The notes under the pieces are model-generated. The model saw only the letters and a list, made by a program, of their open reading frames with translations, was not told the DNA's origin and ran no database searches. Shown piece by piece: positions 24,447 to 36,383 of a stretch of DNA of 64,000 bases. Every line of letters starts with the position of its first letter. Within the stretch, counting starts at the first letter, position 1. The stretch lies in the NCBI GenBank assembly GCA_027943335.1, contig BSBK01002084.1, positions 5,001-69,000 on the forward strand, written 5' to 3'. The stretch is from Chamaecyparis obtusa (Eukaryota; Streptophyta; Pinopsida; Cupressales; Cupressaceae). The translations under genes were made by a program, and so were the position numbers.

Positions 24447-24682
24447 CTTACCCTCTTTTCTTTTGTGGAATTAGATGCCCTATTGTGCTTTGTCGTGTTA
24501 GATTTCCCTTTATATTATCTTGTTGGTGTTAGATTTGTCTTTTATGTTAAATCTTGCATGCTAATTAGATTATTTGCATCTATATTTTAAAAATACAAAA
24601 AAATTGTAAAATCTCTTTCAAAATACAAAAATATTCATACTTTATGTTTTCCTAGTTTAGTTCATTTGCATTGCATTGGTTT

Positions 24683-26117
24683 ATGAGCTTTACTACTACT
24701 AGTCCTAGTTATAATATTTTGGTTAGACAAAGTCATAGACTTATGGGTGCCTTTGATCCTGATTCTTCCTCTCCTTTCCTTAGGATCCTAGATGATAATT
24801 TGATTCTTCATGATTCCAATCCTATTATGGAGAAAAAATCTTCTCACTCATCTCATGATGAGGATGATGCTTTAAGAGTTCCTCCTGAACAAGTCCAAAA
24901 ACTTTCAGCTGAACTTGATAAAATGGGTAATTGGCTTATTCAAGAAAACCAAAATCAAGATTTTATTCAAGCTATTGATGCTCTTAAGAAAGTTCTTCAT
25001 GATAGTGATCAAGGTGTCAATTTGTTACATGATATTACTCATATTGTGCATTAATCAAATGTTAAACCTTTAGCTCAAGAAGCTCAAGATTTAGGGTTGA
25101 TTCCTCCTCTCACTAGTGTAGAACCTTCTTCTGTTCCTTTACCTAGTATTCCTACATATACTCCTTCTTTGGTGACTGTGACAGTTCCCTCTATTCCTAT
25201 GAGTGTTCCTCCTGTGTCCCTTCCTACATCACAACCTTCTTATCATAATGTTCATTTTACTCATTCCAATCCTCTTCCAACTGTAGTTCCAAGTGTTCCT
25301 CTAGTTGTGTCTTCTATTCCTACAGCCTCTTACACTTTACCTAGTGTTTCTAATGTTTCTCTTCCTCCTATTTCCTCTAACGATTCAACAATCATCAGTT
25401 TGGCTCAAACTGTGTCATCCTTATAACAATAACTTGCATCCTTGACTCAAAACAAGTTTAGCATTCCTACATGTGACATGGGAAGTCCTTTGTCTCAAGA
25501 TATCATTCGTACTCATGTTCCTCAGCAACTGGATATGCCTCATCTTGAGAATTATAATGGAAAAGGAGACCCCGTTCATCATGTTAAAACATTTCAAATC
25601 CTTTGCACTGATTATTCTCATGACCATAGGATTTTAGCCAAGTTGTTTGCTAGAACTTTTTGGGACAAGGCCTTACAATGGTATTGTTCCTTGCCTCCTT
25701 ATTCTATTTATTCATTTCCACAACTTGCCAATGCTTTTATTCAAAAATTTCAAAACAACATTGGCCCGCAAGTGTCTTTGATTGATTTGATGCATTGTAA
25801 ACAAAGTGCTAAGGAAAAGTTGTTTGAATTTATTGGTAGATTTAAGCATTTACATGCTCAGATTTCCTATCTTGTTCTTGATATTGATATTCAACGTATG
25901 TTTATTTCAAATTTGCAAAAGGATATTAGAGATAAGATTCTTCTTATTGAATTTACCTCTTTTCAACAACTTTGTGCAGTGCTTCATCATTATCAATTAC
26001 AAGTGAGTCAATTTGAGAGTACCACTCCAATGGCTCCTGTTCCAGTTGATAAAAGTGATGTTGCTCCTAATCCAAAAAAATTTCAAAAATTCAATAACTA
26101 TGTCAAGATAAACAAAT
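24683..26117 (+). pseudogene. E2 gag
   Basis: One reading frame from ATG at 24683 (MSFTTTSPSYNILVRQ) is interrupted by TAA at 25052, 25424 and 25430. Domains in order: an acidic N-terminal part with the helix-prone VQKLSAELDKMGNWL; a long Pro/Ser/Val/Thr linker (about 25097-25400); the capsid-type gag domain from about 25442 (NYNGKGDPVHHVKTF, LFARTFWDKALQWYCSLP, FQNNIGP); and a basic tail KKFQKFNNYVKINK. It would assemble the virus-like particle. Present only as gag-protease, with no pol behind it. Confidence 0.82.
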
Positions 26118-27300
26118 AAGTGAATGCAGTTGCTGATCAAGTTGCTATTGCATCTCATAATGCCACTTCTGCATCCACTACTTTTTGATTAAATCGTGTG
26201 TTTACTCCTCTTTCTGAATCTTTACATTCTATTATGAATAGGTTGTTAACTGCTAATATGATTACTTTACCTCCTATTTGACCTCTTTTACCTACTATGA
26301 TTGCATCTAAATCTTTTGATCGTAAAGCTTTTTGTCAATATCATTGTTAGAATGGCCATGATACTGAGAAATGTTATTCTTTAAAACATAAGGTTCAAGA
26401 CTTAATTGATTCTACTACCTTATTTGTTGATAATATTGATGGTAGTGGGAAGAAATTTGTCTCTCCTCCGAATCATCATCTTCAAATCTATACGAATCCT
26501 TTACCCACGCATGATACTAATACCATTGCTCAGCCATCTTCTATGGATATTGTGTATGATTCAAAGATGGATAATCTTAATCACATTGTTAATCAAGTGG
26601 AGCATGTTGTTTAATCTGTATCTCCACCTCAACTTCAACCTCAGATTCAACCTCAAGTTCCATCTCAACCTCAACCAAAACCTAAATTGAAGACTCAACC
26701 TAAACCTCAAAAATAACCTAAGAATAAAAGACCTCAGGAACTTCTGATTACCTTTGATGATTCTGAGACTATTAAGGCTCCTGATGGTCCCCTTTACATT
26801 TATGCTAGGATTTCCTAGATACCTACTCTTTGTTGTCTTGTTGATTCTACATCTCTAGTCAATGTTATTACTGAAGAAAATCTTTTTATGAAAAATTTCG
26901 AACGTGATTCTTCTGATACATCGGATGTATGGATTCAAAATTGTAATGGTTTTATTTATCCATCATTTGGTTCTATTAACTTATCGGTTGACCTTTGTGG
27001 TAAAATTGTGAACACTACCTTTGTTGTTGTTCCTACTTCTGATCAGTTTCAAGTTAAGCTTGGTTTGCCATGGTTAAATGCCATGCATGTTGTTTCTTCA
27101 CCTATCCATAAATGTCTTAAATTTTTTCATGATGAAGAAGTGAAGATGGTTAATCATAGTTTATATCAACCTTCTAGGCCCATGGATTGTGCTACTCTTG
27201 ACTTCTTTTGGCCTTCATTACCTAATTCATGTCCTTCTCGACCTGATAATCTTTTTTGCTCATATCAAGCCTATAAGCATCGTAAGATTCTCGAATTAAG
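26118..27300 (+). pseudogene. E2 zinc knuckle and protease
   Basis: It continues the gag frame through several stops. The knuckle is C-x2-H-x4-H-x4-C at 26333-26374, with a TAG inside it at 26348. This CHHC form is usual in Tat-type plant gag proteins. A Gln/Pro-rich spacer follows, then an aspartic-protease fold with LVDSTSLVNVI (Asp codon 26843) in place of the DGG-S seen in relatives, the strand pattern FGSINLSVDLCGK, and the late LGLPWLNAM motif near 27057. The protease would mature gag. The DST in place of DGG may be a substitution in this copy. Confidence 0.75.
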
Positions 27301-27309
27301 TGTACCTCT

Positions 27310-27762
27310 ATGGATCTTAATCATGGTATTTTTCCTACACCTTCCATACCCATGGCTTCTACATCTGTTAATCAAGCTCCTACTATTGATCATCCGACTA
27401 CTGATAATCCTATTAATCCTCCTATAGAACTTATGAAGGATCTTGTAATTGTTCCTCCTAGTTCTCAACATATTTCAAGAAAAGCCAAATGTAATCGATC
27501 TACTAATGAACATCGTAAGAAGCATCATGCTCAAGCTAAAGCTCATAATTTTTCTCTTCAAAATTATTTACTTTCTTTTGATAAGCCTATGCATGATGTT
27601 GTTTATAATAATGATGTTAAGATGCATGATTATGATGATTCTATTCGGATCTTACATCCTATTTTGATTAATCCGGATGAAGAAGATACTCTTGATGATG
27701 TTAATGATGAATATGAGACTATTGACATAGATATTAATTTACCTAATATGCTTTCATCATAA
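27310..27762 (+). pseudogene. E2 acidic C-terminal region of unknown function
   Basis: A 150-codon open frame, shifted relative to the protease frame and overlapping its end. It has a basic middle (RKAKCNRSTNEHRKKHHAQAK) and an acidic end (PDEEDTLDDVNDEYETIDID). It occupies the place where reverse transcriptase would begin in a full element. No RT motif is present. I do not recognise a family. Confidence 0.5.
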
Positions 27763-28315
27763 TTAACACTCACACCTAGTATCGAACATTGTGATTCTCA
27801 AGAGGATCCTTGTTTGGAACTAGCTATCATTCCTACTGTGTTGGATATAGTCCCTCTTGCGAGTTACCCACCTTCCTTAAATGATATAGAACAAGATGGG
27901 GAGAGTAGGTGACACACTTGATCAGCTTGCCCTTCATGGTAGCTTTGTTGTGTGTTTGCCTATTGTACTGTGCTTCTCCCGTGATGTGTTTGCTAAATGT
28001 TGTTAGATTATTTTATATGGCCCTTGTTTCTTTGTTGGTGCAAGGTGATAAAGAAATCAAACCTATTGTACAATTCCTCTATATATATTTCTATTCTTCC
28101 ATATGTTGTTCCATGTTATGTTGTACTTGAGCTATTGTTCATAAATGTTTCCTTGTGTAATTTGCTTGGATCCGCGACTTAGTAGCACTGATTCTTTTTG
28201 GTCTCCAGGTCATGGTCTGAAAAGATTCTTCTTCATATCTCTTATGTGATCTTTCTTCCTTTGTGATTGTAGTTCTACTTTCTTTAGGGAATGATGTCAA
28301 TTCATTTGCAATAAT

Positions 28316-28393
<78 letters not shown>

Positions 28394-29113
28394 CTTATGA
28401 TCATACTGACCCCACGATAGGTAGATCCCTTATGTGTTCTCTGTATGTTTATGTGGTATTTCCCTTGATTTGTCTTCATCTGGGGGCATCTTGTAGTGGA
28501 AACATAATCAATGGAGTTGTTTATGTTTTCGTTAAAGCCATTGCTCCAGTTAAAGTGTTAGCAATGACTTTAATGTGGGGGCATATGCTCTGCTCACTTA
28601 TTGCACACACACACTTTTTGATACACATATATTATTTTTCAAGATATTTTTCTCCCTTTTTGGATTAGTGACTAATCCTTAAAGCATGGATTTATATTTC
28701 AGGATCTCTTGATCCCTCTAGTTTCAAATTTTTTATTCCTTAAGGTCGAAGGTGTCCTTAAGACTGGATCTCTTTTTCTTTTTGTTTTTACTCTTATGGA
28801 ATAGAATATTCCTAAGGGTGAATTCTTGATGGGTTGACTACTGAGCAGCCACATTCACTAGGTGGCTCAATTCCATCTTTCCAGTTGCGCCATTTCCTTG
28901 TGTGGCTCACAATGGGACATAAGTTCTCATTGGGCGAGGTAATCACACCCTTTCTCTCTCTCTAGAGATGTCTGTCTTATTGTGATCTTGGAATTGATGA
29001 AGACTTGAATCCCTGGGGGCTTGAGGATCTCTTTGTGCCTTTTATTTTAATAATATTATCTTTTCATTATGATCTCCTTTACCAAGAGTTTGCATCGAGT
29101 CAATACTCTTGCT
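27763..29113 (+). other. E2 3' untranslated region
   Basis: No coding frame of note. It holds the (AT)n run at 28319-28389 and two GGGGGCAT words (28482 and 28577) that resemble the true polypurine tract at 29114-29128. Confidence 0.6.
28319..28389. repeat. (AT)n microsatellite
   Basis: About 35 uninterrupted AT units inside the E2 3' untranslated region; self-complementary and prone to slippage. Confidence 0.97.
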
Positions 29114-29128
29114 AAAGTGGGGGCTTAA
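29114..29128 (+). other. E2 polypurine tract
   Basis: AAAGTGGGGGCTTAA lies directly before the TGTATC start of the 3' LTR, the normal position for plus-strand priming. Confidence 0.7.
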
Positions 29129-30208
29129 TGTATCATCTTAAAATGGAAGCACTTCCATGATAAGAGCATTTAGCCCTCTAAGTAAGTGGTCTGGGGTCAT
29201 GTAAAGTGCCTTGATTGGGTCTTTGCATGGATCTAGCAGTTTCCCCCATGTTCTGCTTCTCTCTCCCTATTTCCAACTTCTGACAACTTTCTTTGAGAAA
29301 TTAGAGACTTTGACTTTCTGGGTCAAGGAAGACCTAGACCCTGACCTAGGTTAAGGTTGACCTCAACTCTGACCTAGGGCAGAGTCGACCTCATCCTTGA
29401 TGCCAGGTCCAAATTTTAGCTTTCAAAAGTTTCAAGATGTCAAGTTTTGGAAAGTTTCATTTTCCCGCTTCCGGGTCGGTTGTTTCAGATTTCAGAATGG
29501 TAAACCCTTAAATTGCATTTAATCTAGGTCCATTTCTAGGGTTTAAGATTAATTAGGATTTAATTCTCCAATGTCAACCTCTCTAGAAGTTTGTGTCCTA
29601 GATCACTATAAAAGGAAGCCTTCCTCTCTCATTTTGTCCATCCAATTTTCATAAGCATTCACAATCAAGTAGCAAGCAAGAAGGAAAAGGAAAGAAAGAA
29701 AGCATTCATTCATCTTCAAGCCAAGCATTCAAGTAATCATCCATTCAAGCATTCATCAAGGAGATCCATTGTTAGCTATTGAAGGATTCAATCTCTTTGG
29801 AGCCCCCTTGAAGATTTCTCCATCCACATTCATCCAAGCCTCTCCCTATGCAAAGATAAATTCAAGATTAGTGTTGAAGATCTAATTCCATTGATTTGAG
29901 ACATCCTACATTCCTACATTCATTTGGAGCATCCATGCTTGTGGATTCAAGGATTCAAATCCTCCACAAGGATTTAAATATAAGCAAGGTGAATTATTTC
30001 ATTTACTTTGTTTATTGCAATTTCAAGGTTGATTCCAAACTGGGGTTTGACCAAAGCAAACCCCCCATCCAAAAAACAAAAACCATTTTTCTTGCAAACA
30101 CAAGTACATGATAGTGAATTGAAGTTCAGATCTGGATACCCTTTTTGATGAACTTTCGAGATCTGTGAACAGAATTTTTGTCAGAGTTGTTTCAGGTTAG
30201 GGATGACC
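29129..30208 (+). repeat. E2 3' LTR, first part (interrupted by E3)
   Basis: Matches 22886-23975 of the 5' LTR with scattered substitutions. It stops at GGGATGACCT, where E3 begins. TATA box at 29607. Confidence 0.9.
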
Positions 30209-30873
30209 TAAAGTTTCATTGCCAGATCAAGTGTATATTGGAAGATATTGAAGATTTTCGGTATTGGCAGTAGGGTACAGAAACTTTGAACTCAGTTTTG
30301 AATGCTTTAGAGGCCCCGGATGAGGTCAAAAATTTGAGTGACAAGCGCTTGCGCCGGTCAAGCCTGTAGAGCGCTTCGTGGCGTTTCTGAAATGGGGTTA
30401 TAATAGCCGATCGGGTCAACTGGTGATGACTTATGGTCTTTGAAAGTTGGGCCACCTGAAATGGCGGAAAATAATTTTCTTCAAAATTTCTGTTCGGGTT
30501 TCAAAGGTTATCTTGAGCCGACTATGATGTAATAAAATGTAAAATAAAATAATTCCAAGTTTGGTCGGCCTTATTGGCTAAAAATTCTGGAACCTTCCCA
30601 GGCGGTGGAAAATTGCCTATATAAGGAAGGCTGTATTATTGTCTTAGGGAGTTCAGAATAGTTCTGGGTAGTAGATCTGGGTAATAGTTCGAGGCTTTGT
30701 CCTACAGAATATTGTAAGGGAATGCCCATGTGGCTTTACATATTGTAATTCTGAAAGTTTGTAATTCCACATTTGTGGAGATAATAAGAAGCCAATTTTT
30801 TGTTCTTGCATATTGTTGTTGTTTCTCTATATCTGTTATGTGTTTATGGTATTAAGGGGAGCACCCTTCATCA
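30209..30873 (+). repeat. E3 5' LTR, truncated at its left end
   Basis: Aligns with 35719-36383 of the 3' LTR from TAAAGTTTCATTGCC to the end CACCCTTCATCA. The first ~197 bp of the LTR are missing, and about 14 bp of the E2 LTR expected between GGGATGACCT and GATTGTGCCC are gone too, so one deletion removed the junction and the left target duplication. TATATAAGG at 30618. Confidence 0.88.
30618..30624 (+). promoter_or_regulatory. TATA box of E3 5' LTR
   Basis: TATATAAGGAAGG, conserved exactly in the 3' LTR at 36128-36134. Sited well upstream of the LTR end, as expected for a U3/R boundary. Confidence 0.5.
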
Positions 30874-30875
30874 AG

Positions 30876-30890
30876 TGGTATCAGAGTAGG
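30876..30890 (+). other. E3 primer-binding site (initiator tRNA-Met type)
   Basis: TGGTATCAGAGTAGG starts 2 nt after the LTR end. TGGTATCAGAG is the known complement of the plant initiator tRNA-Met 3' end. Confidence 0.85.
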
Positions 30891-30974
30891 TTTTCTTGAG
30901 TGTGTAAATAGATCACCGACTGTGAGGCAGTTTGCACCAGGACCGTGGCTAGGGTTTTAGCACGCATCGTGAAA

Positions 30975-33900
30975 ATGCCTCCACGAAGGGAACGTGGTGG
31001 AAGAGCTGGTGTTGTGACACCTGAGGTTAGAGAGCTACAAAGACAAGTGTGAGCATTGCATGAAGAGATTCGTAGAGGAATGAATCTTAATGTCAGAGAT
31101 GAAAGCGAGGATGAAGCCGAAGAAGAATATCAAGAAGGAGAAGTTGAAATTGTGAACCAAGAGGAAGAAAAACTTTTTCGGGCGATTTTCAAGATTGCGA
31201 AAAGACCTAAGATTGAGGTTCTTACATTTTCTGGAAATCTTAACCCAGAGGAATTGATCGACTGGATCAATGAATGTGAGGAATATTTTGAGTATGAAGA
31301 TGTTGAGGATCCTGATAGGGTCAAATTTGCGAAGGCCAGACTGAAAGGTCATGCGAAGATATGGTGGCAAGAGATTCAGTTGGAGCGAAATAGACGGGGA
31401 AAGGAGAAAATCACGAGATGGGATCGGATGGTGGATAAATTGAAGCGACAGTTCATTCCTGTTGATTATGAGCTTGACCTACTGAAGAAAATGCAAAGTT
31501 TGAAGCAAGCAGGAAGATCTGTTCAGGAGTATACAGAGGAGTTCTATCGACTCCTCATCAGAACAGGCCATGCCGAAGCTGATAAGGAGAAAGTTGCCCG
31601 ATACCTTAATGGGTTAAGGCCAAGCATTCAGGAGGAGTTGAATCTAGTTCGAATGAACAGTATTGAGGAGGCATACCAATTTGCCCTAAAAGTAGAGGAA
31701 AAGCTGAACAAGAAGTTCGAGAGCAGACAAAACGGAAGAGGTCGCGGTGGACGATCTGGTGGACGGTCATATGGTGGCCGAAATGAAGATCCAAAAAAGA
31801 AGGATGAGGCCAGTAGCAGTCAAAATCAGCGAGAAAATAATTCCAATCACTTCCAGGATCAGAATAATAGAGATCAGAGAGGAAGAGGAAGAGGACAAGG
31901 ATCTGGAAGAGGTGGCTTCTGTGGAACATATTTTCACTGTGGAGAAGAAGGTCATAGGGCATTTGAATGTCCTCAGTGCCAAGGGAGATTAGACAGGAGA
32001 AATGAAGGTCAGGCCAGAGTTGCACATGTAGATGAAGATGCCAGATCATCAAATTCTGAAGATGCTGAAAAAGGAGAAACGTTGATTAACAGAAGAGTCC
32101 TGTTGAGTGGTGAGAATGAACCTGAGCAAAGGAGGAGCCTGTTTCGCACCAGGTGCAAGTGTGAAGGTAAATGTTGTGATGTGATTATTGATAGTGGAAG
32201 CACTGAAAATTTGGTGTCAGAAGAGATGGTGACAAAGTTGAAGCTCAAGAGACAGAAACACCCACATCCATATCAGATTGCCTGGGTACAGGATGACCAC
32301 AAGGTCATGGTCAATGAACAATGCCTGGTGAAGTTCAAGATTGGCGGATACCAAGATGAGGTACTGTGTGATATCATATCTATGGATGCATGTCATATGT
32401 TGTTGGGTAGACCATGGCAGTTTGACAGATGTGCTGTACATGATGGCCGTGCGAATACCTATTTCCTGACAAAGGATGGAGTGCGACATAAACTAAAACC
32501 ATTGAAGGAGACTGAAGAAAAGGTATGTGGTAATGCAAGGATAACTTTTGTTGATGGAAGAAATTTCCTAGATGGTATGAGGCATGATCATGTATGTTTT
32601 GCTTTAATTCCAAAAGCGGGTAAAGAGGAAGTAGAAGATGTTCCTACAGAAGTTGCAGATTTGTTGAATGAGTTTCAGGATATTGTATCCGATAACCTGC
32701 CTGATGGATTACCACCAGTCAGGAAGATCAGTCATCAGATGGACTTGATCCCAGGAGCGAGTTTGCCGAATAAGGCAGCACATAGAATGACACCTGTAGA
32801 AAGTGAGGAGTTGAACAGACAAGTACATGAACTGTTACAGAAAGGATTGATCCGTGAGAGTCTGAGTCCCTGTGCTGTACCAGCGGTATTAGCACCAAAG
32901 AAGAATGGAGAATGGAGGATGTGTATAGATTCTAGGGCAATAAACAAGATCACAATCAAGTATAGGTTTCCATTGCCACGAATGGATGATATTATGGACT
33001 GTTTGAGTGGAGCTGTGTATTTCTCAAAGATAGATCTGAAGAGTGGATATCATCAAATTTGGATCAGAGAAGGAGATGAATGGAAGACTGCCTTCAAGAC
33101 AAAGGAAGGACTATATGAGTGGTTAGTCATGCCTTTTGGGCTAACCAATGCGCCGAGCACTTTCATGCGGCTCATGAACGAGGTTCTGAAAAAATTTCTG
33201 GGTAAGTTTGTCATTGTTTACCTAGATGATATTTTGATCTTTAGTAAGACATTGGATGAGCATATGATGCATATTCGTATGGTATTTGAGAAGTTGAGAG
33301 AAGAGAAATTGCTGATTAATTTGAAGAAGTGCAGTTTTGTGAAGAAAGAGTTGGTGTATTGGGGGTTTGTAGTTTCAGGAGAAGGTCTAAAAATGGACCC
33401 AGAGAAGGCACAGGCTATCCTTGGATGGCCTACTCCAAAGAGTGCTACTGAGGTAAGATCTTTTCATGGTCTAGCTAGCTTTTACAGAAAGTTTATCAGA
33501 AATTTTAGTAGTATTTGTGGACCCTTGACTGAAACAATGAGAGGGGATAGAAAAGAGTTTAAGTGGACTAATGGGGCAGAAAAGAGTTTTCAATTGTTGA
33601 AACAAAAAGTTACAGAAGAACCTGTTTTAGCACTTCCAGATTTTAATAAGGTGTTTCAAGTAGATTGTGATGCTAGTGGTACTACAATAGGAGCTGTTAT
33701 GAGCCAAGAAGGTAAACCTGTTGCTTATTTCAGTGAGAAGTTAAATGATGCCAAGAGGAAATATTCTGTTTATGATCAGGAATTTTATGCTATAGTTCAG
33801 GCATTGAAAAAGTGGAGGCACTATCTGCTTCCTAAGGAGTTTGTTTTGTATACTGATCATCAAGCTTTGCAATATTTGAATAGTAAAGGAAAATTGAATC

Positions 33901-35483
33901 AAAGGCATTTGAAATGGGTTGAGTTTTTGCAGAGTTATACATTTGTTTTGAAACACAGGAGTGGAAAGTCTAATAGGGTTGCAGATGCTCTTAGCAGAAG
34001 GCAACTATTGCTGACAGAAATGCAGATTGAAGTGGTTGGGTTCAAGGAACTCAAGAATTTGTATCCAGAGGATCCTGATTTTGGTGAAGCTTGGAAGGCT
34101 TGTACAGAACCTGTTACTCTAGACAGGACGAAATGGCTGGATTTTATCATCCAAGATGATATGCTATTCAGAGGGAGTCAGTTGTGCATTCCACGAAGTT
34201 CTATGAGGGAGAATCTCATCAAGGAGAAGCATAGTGGAGGATTGGCTGGACATTTTGGTCGTGATAAAACCCTTGCTTTGGTTGGTGAGAATTATTATTG
34301 GCCACAATTGCAGCAAGATGTGAAGAAGTTTGTACAGAGTTGCAGAGTATGTCAGATGGCGAAAGGAGTGAAGCAAAATACAGGGTTGTATCAGCCATTA
34401 CCTATACGAGAGAAGCCTTGGGAGGATATCAGTATGGACTTTGTTCTTGGTTTACTGAGGACACAGCGGGGACATAATTCAATTTTTGTAGTAGTTGACC
34501 GATTTTCAAAGATGACACATTTCATTCCCTGCAAGAAGACTAATGATGCTATTCATGTAGCAGAATTGTTTTTCAGAGAAGTAGTGAGACTTCATGGTTT
34601 GCCAAGGACCATAGTTTCAGATCGGGACACTAAGTTTGTTGGATATTTCTGGCGTACATTGTGGAAGAAATTGAAGACAGATTTGAAGTTCAGTTCATCA
34701 CATCATCCACAGACTGATGGACAGATAGAGGTGGTGAATAGAAGTTTGAGAAATTTGCTGAGATGTTTGGTTGGAGATAAGCCAACAGGATGGGATTTGA
34801 TTTTACCACAGGCAGAATTCGCATACAATAATTCTGTCAACAGGAGCACTGGTAAATCACCATTCCAGATTGTATATGGAAGTAGTCCAAGAAATGCATC
34901 TGAATTGAGGAAGATAGATAAAGGAGAAATAAGTAGTGTTGAAGCTGAGGATTTTGCAGAACACTTGAAGAACATCCATGGGGAGGTGAGGAAGCATATT
35001 ACCAAGATGAATGCACAGTATAAGGCTAAGGCAGATGAGAAAAGGAGGTATAAGGAATTTCAAGTTGGTGATGAAGTCATGGTTCATTTGCGGAAGGAGC
35101 GGTTTCCAGTTGGTACATATAACAAGCTGAAAATGAAGAAGTTTGGACCATGTAGGATACTGAAGAAACATGATTCAGGAAACGCATATGAGGTAGAATT
35201 GCCTACTGAGCTAAATATTTCACCAGTGTTTAACATTTCAGATTTGACAGAGTATCATGAAGGAGGTGTTGAAGATGAGATCACAGTAGCACAGTGGAGT
35301 ATTCCAACAACTAGTTCAGACACTAAGGAGATCGAAGATATACTGGACAGTCGTGTTGGCAGAAGCACAAGGAACAGGACATATGAAGAATATCTGGTCA
35401 AGTGGAAAGGATGACCTGTTGAAGATTCATCATGGCTGACAAAGGAGGAGGTTAGCCGTCTTGGCTTTCCTCTACACACTTGA
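30975..35483 (+). pseudogene. E3 gag-pol polyprotein (chromovirus), two nonsense codons
   Basis: One frame from ATG 30975 to TGA 35481. It is open for 1,452 codons between TGA at 31050 and TGA at 35412, both probably CGA (Arg) codons changed to TGA. Numbered from ATG 30975: gag capsid domain with Trp pair 130-131; Arg/Gly-rich linker; zinc knuckle with C322, H327 and C332, but Tyr at 319 where the first Cys should be; protease DSG 406-408; reverse transcriptase YLDD 749-752; RNase H D897 and TDHQAL at 960-965; integrase zinc finger H1086, H1093, C1123, C1126; integrase core D1155, D1216, E1252 with D-35-E spacing; and a C-terminal chromodomain (EEYLVKWKG) cut by the second stop at codon 1480. 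The enzymes copy element RNA into DNA and insert it; the chromodomain is thought to guide insertion to chromatin. All catalytic residues looked for are present, so the two stops and the knuckle change are the only obvious lesions. Confidence 0.93.
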
Positions 35484-35521
35484 GTCGTGACAGGGTCACT
35501 TCTCAAATTACCCTGGGTGTC

Positions 35522-36383
35522 TGATGCAGGAGCATCCTGGGTGTAAGAGCAATCTTGCATCACCCAAAAAAAAATATTTCTATTTTTGTATTCAATAAGG
35601 GCTATTTTGTGCAGAGCTGCTATTTATGGAAAGTTACTATTTTTGGTAATTTTTGTATGTGCTCAGAATGATCTGATTTCTTTCTTGGAGGTTCATTTTG
35701 GTCATTTAAGTCTGCCAGTAAAGTTTCATTGCCAGATCAAGTGTATATTGGAAGATATTGAAGATTTTCGGTATTGGCAGCAGGGTACAGAAACTTTGAA
35801 CTCAGTTTTGAAGGCTTTAGAGGCCCCGGATGAGGTCAAAAATTTGAGTGACAGGCGCTTGCGCCAGTCAAGCCTTTAGAGCACTTCGTGGCATTTTTGA
35901 AATGGGGTTATAATAGCCGATCGGGTCAACTGGTGATGACTTATGGTCTTCGAAAGTTGGGCCACCTGAAATGGCAGAAAATAATTTTCTTCAAAATTTC
36001 TGTTCGGGTTTCAAAGGTTATCTTGAGCCGACTATGATGTAATAAAATGTAAAATAAAATAATTCTAAGTTTGGTCGGCCTTATTGGCTAAAAATTCTGG
36101 AACCTTTCCAGGCAGTGGAAAATTGCCTATATAAGGAAGGCTGTATTATTGTCTTAGGCAGTTCAGAATAGTTCTGGGTAGTAGATCTGGGTAATAGTTC
36201 GAGGCTTTGTCCTACAGAATATTGTAAGGGAATGCCCATGTGGCTTTACATATTGTAATTCTGAAAGTTTGTAATTCCACATTTGTGGAGATAATAAGAA
36301 GCCAATTTTTTGTTCTTGCATATTGTTGTTGTTTCTCTATATCTGTTATGTGTTTGTGGTATTAAGGGGAGCACCCTTCATCA
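35522..36383 (+). repeat. E3 3' LTR
   Basis: 862 bp, TGATGCAGGAGC...CACCCTTCATCA, with complementary TGATG/CATCA ends. An internal TGATGCA/TGCATCA inverted repeat lies within its first ~45 bp. The left boundary rests on the TGATG...CATCA symmetry, because the 5' copy has lost this part. E2 LTR sequence resumes at 36384. Confidence 0.85.

Larger units (their letters stand above)
30209..36383 (+). mobile_element. Element E3: nearly intact Ty3/Gypsy chromovirus, 5' end deleted
   Basis: Inserted in the 3' LTR of E2. The 5' LTR (30209-30873) lacks its first ~197 bp compared with the 3' LTR (35522-36383). Primer site TGGTATCAGAGTAGG at 30876 (initiator-Met type), gag-pol 30975-35483, chromodomain at the C-terminus. 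These are the marks of a plant chromovirus. About 15 differences in 665 shared LTR bases (roughly 2.3 percent, counted by eye), mostly transitions, make it one of the younger insertions here. Confidence 0.93.

Noticed and set aside
24315..24590. 91-codon frame crossing the end of the E2 5' LTR
   Set aside because: It spans the LTR end and primer site, and the version in the 3' LTR is not maintained.
28297..28479. 60-codon frame with alternating Tyr-Ile
   Set aside because: It is the translation of the (AT)n microsatellite.
31056..31058. Start of the E3 polyprotein at this TTG
   Set aside because: Coding similarity continues upstream through a TGA to an ATG at 30975 with a plausible gag start (MPPRRERGG), so the natural start is there.
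31035..31370. Open frames antisense to E3 gag-pol (also several others to about 35560)
   Set aside because: They mirror the codon structure of the strongly supported sense gene and have no domain of their own.
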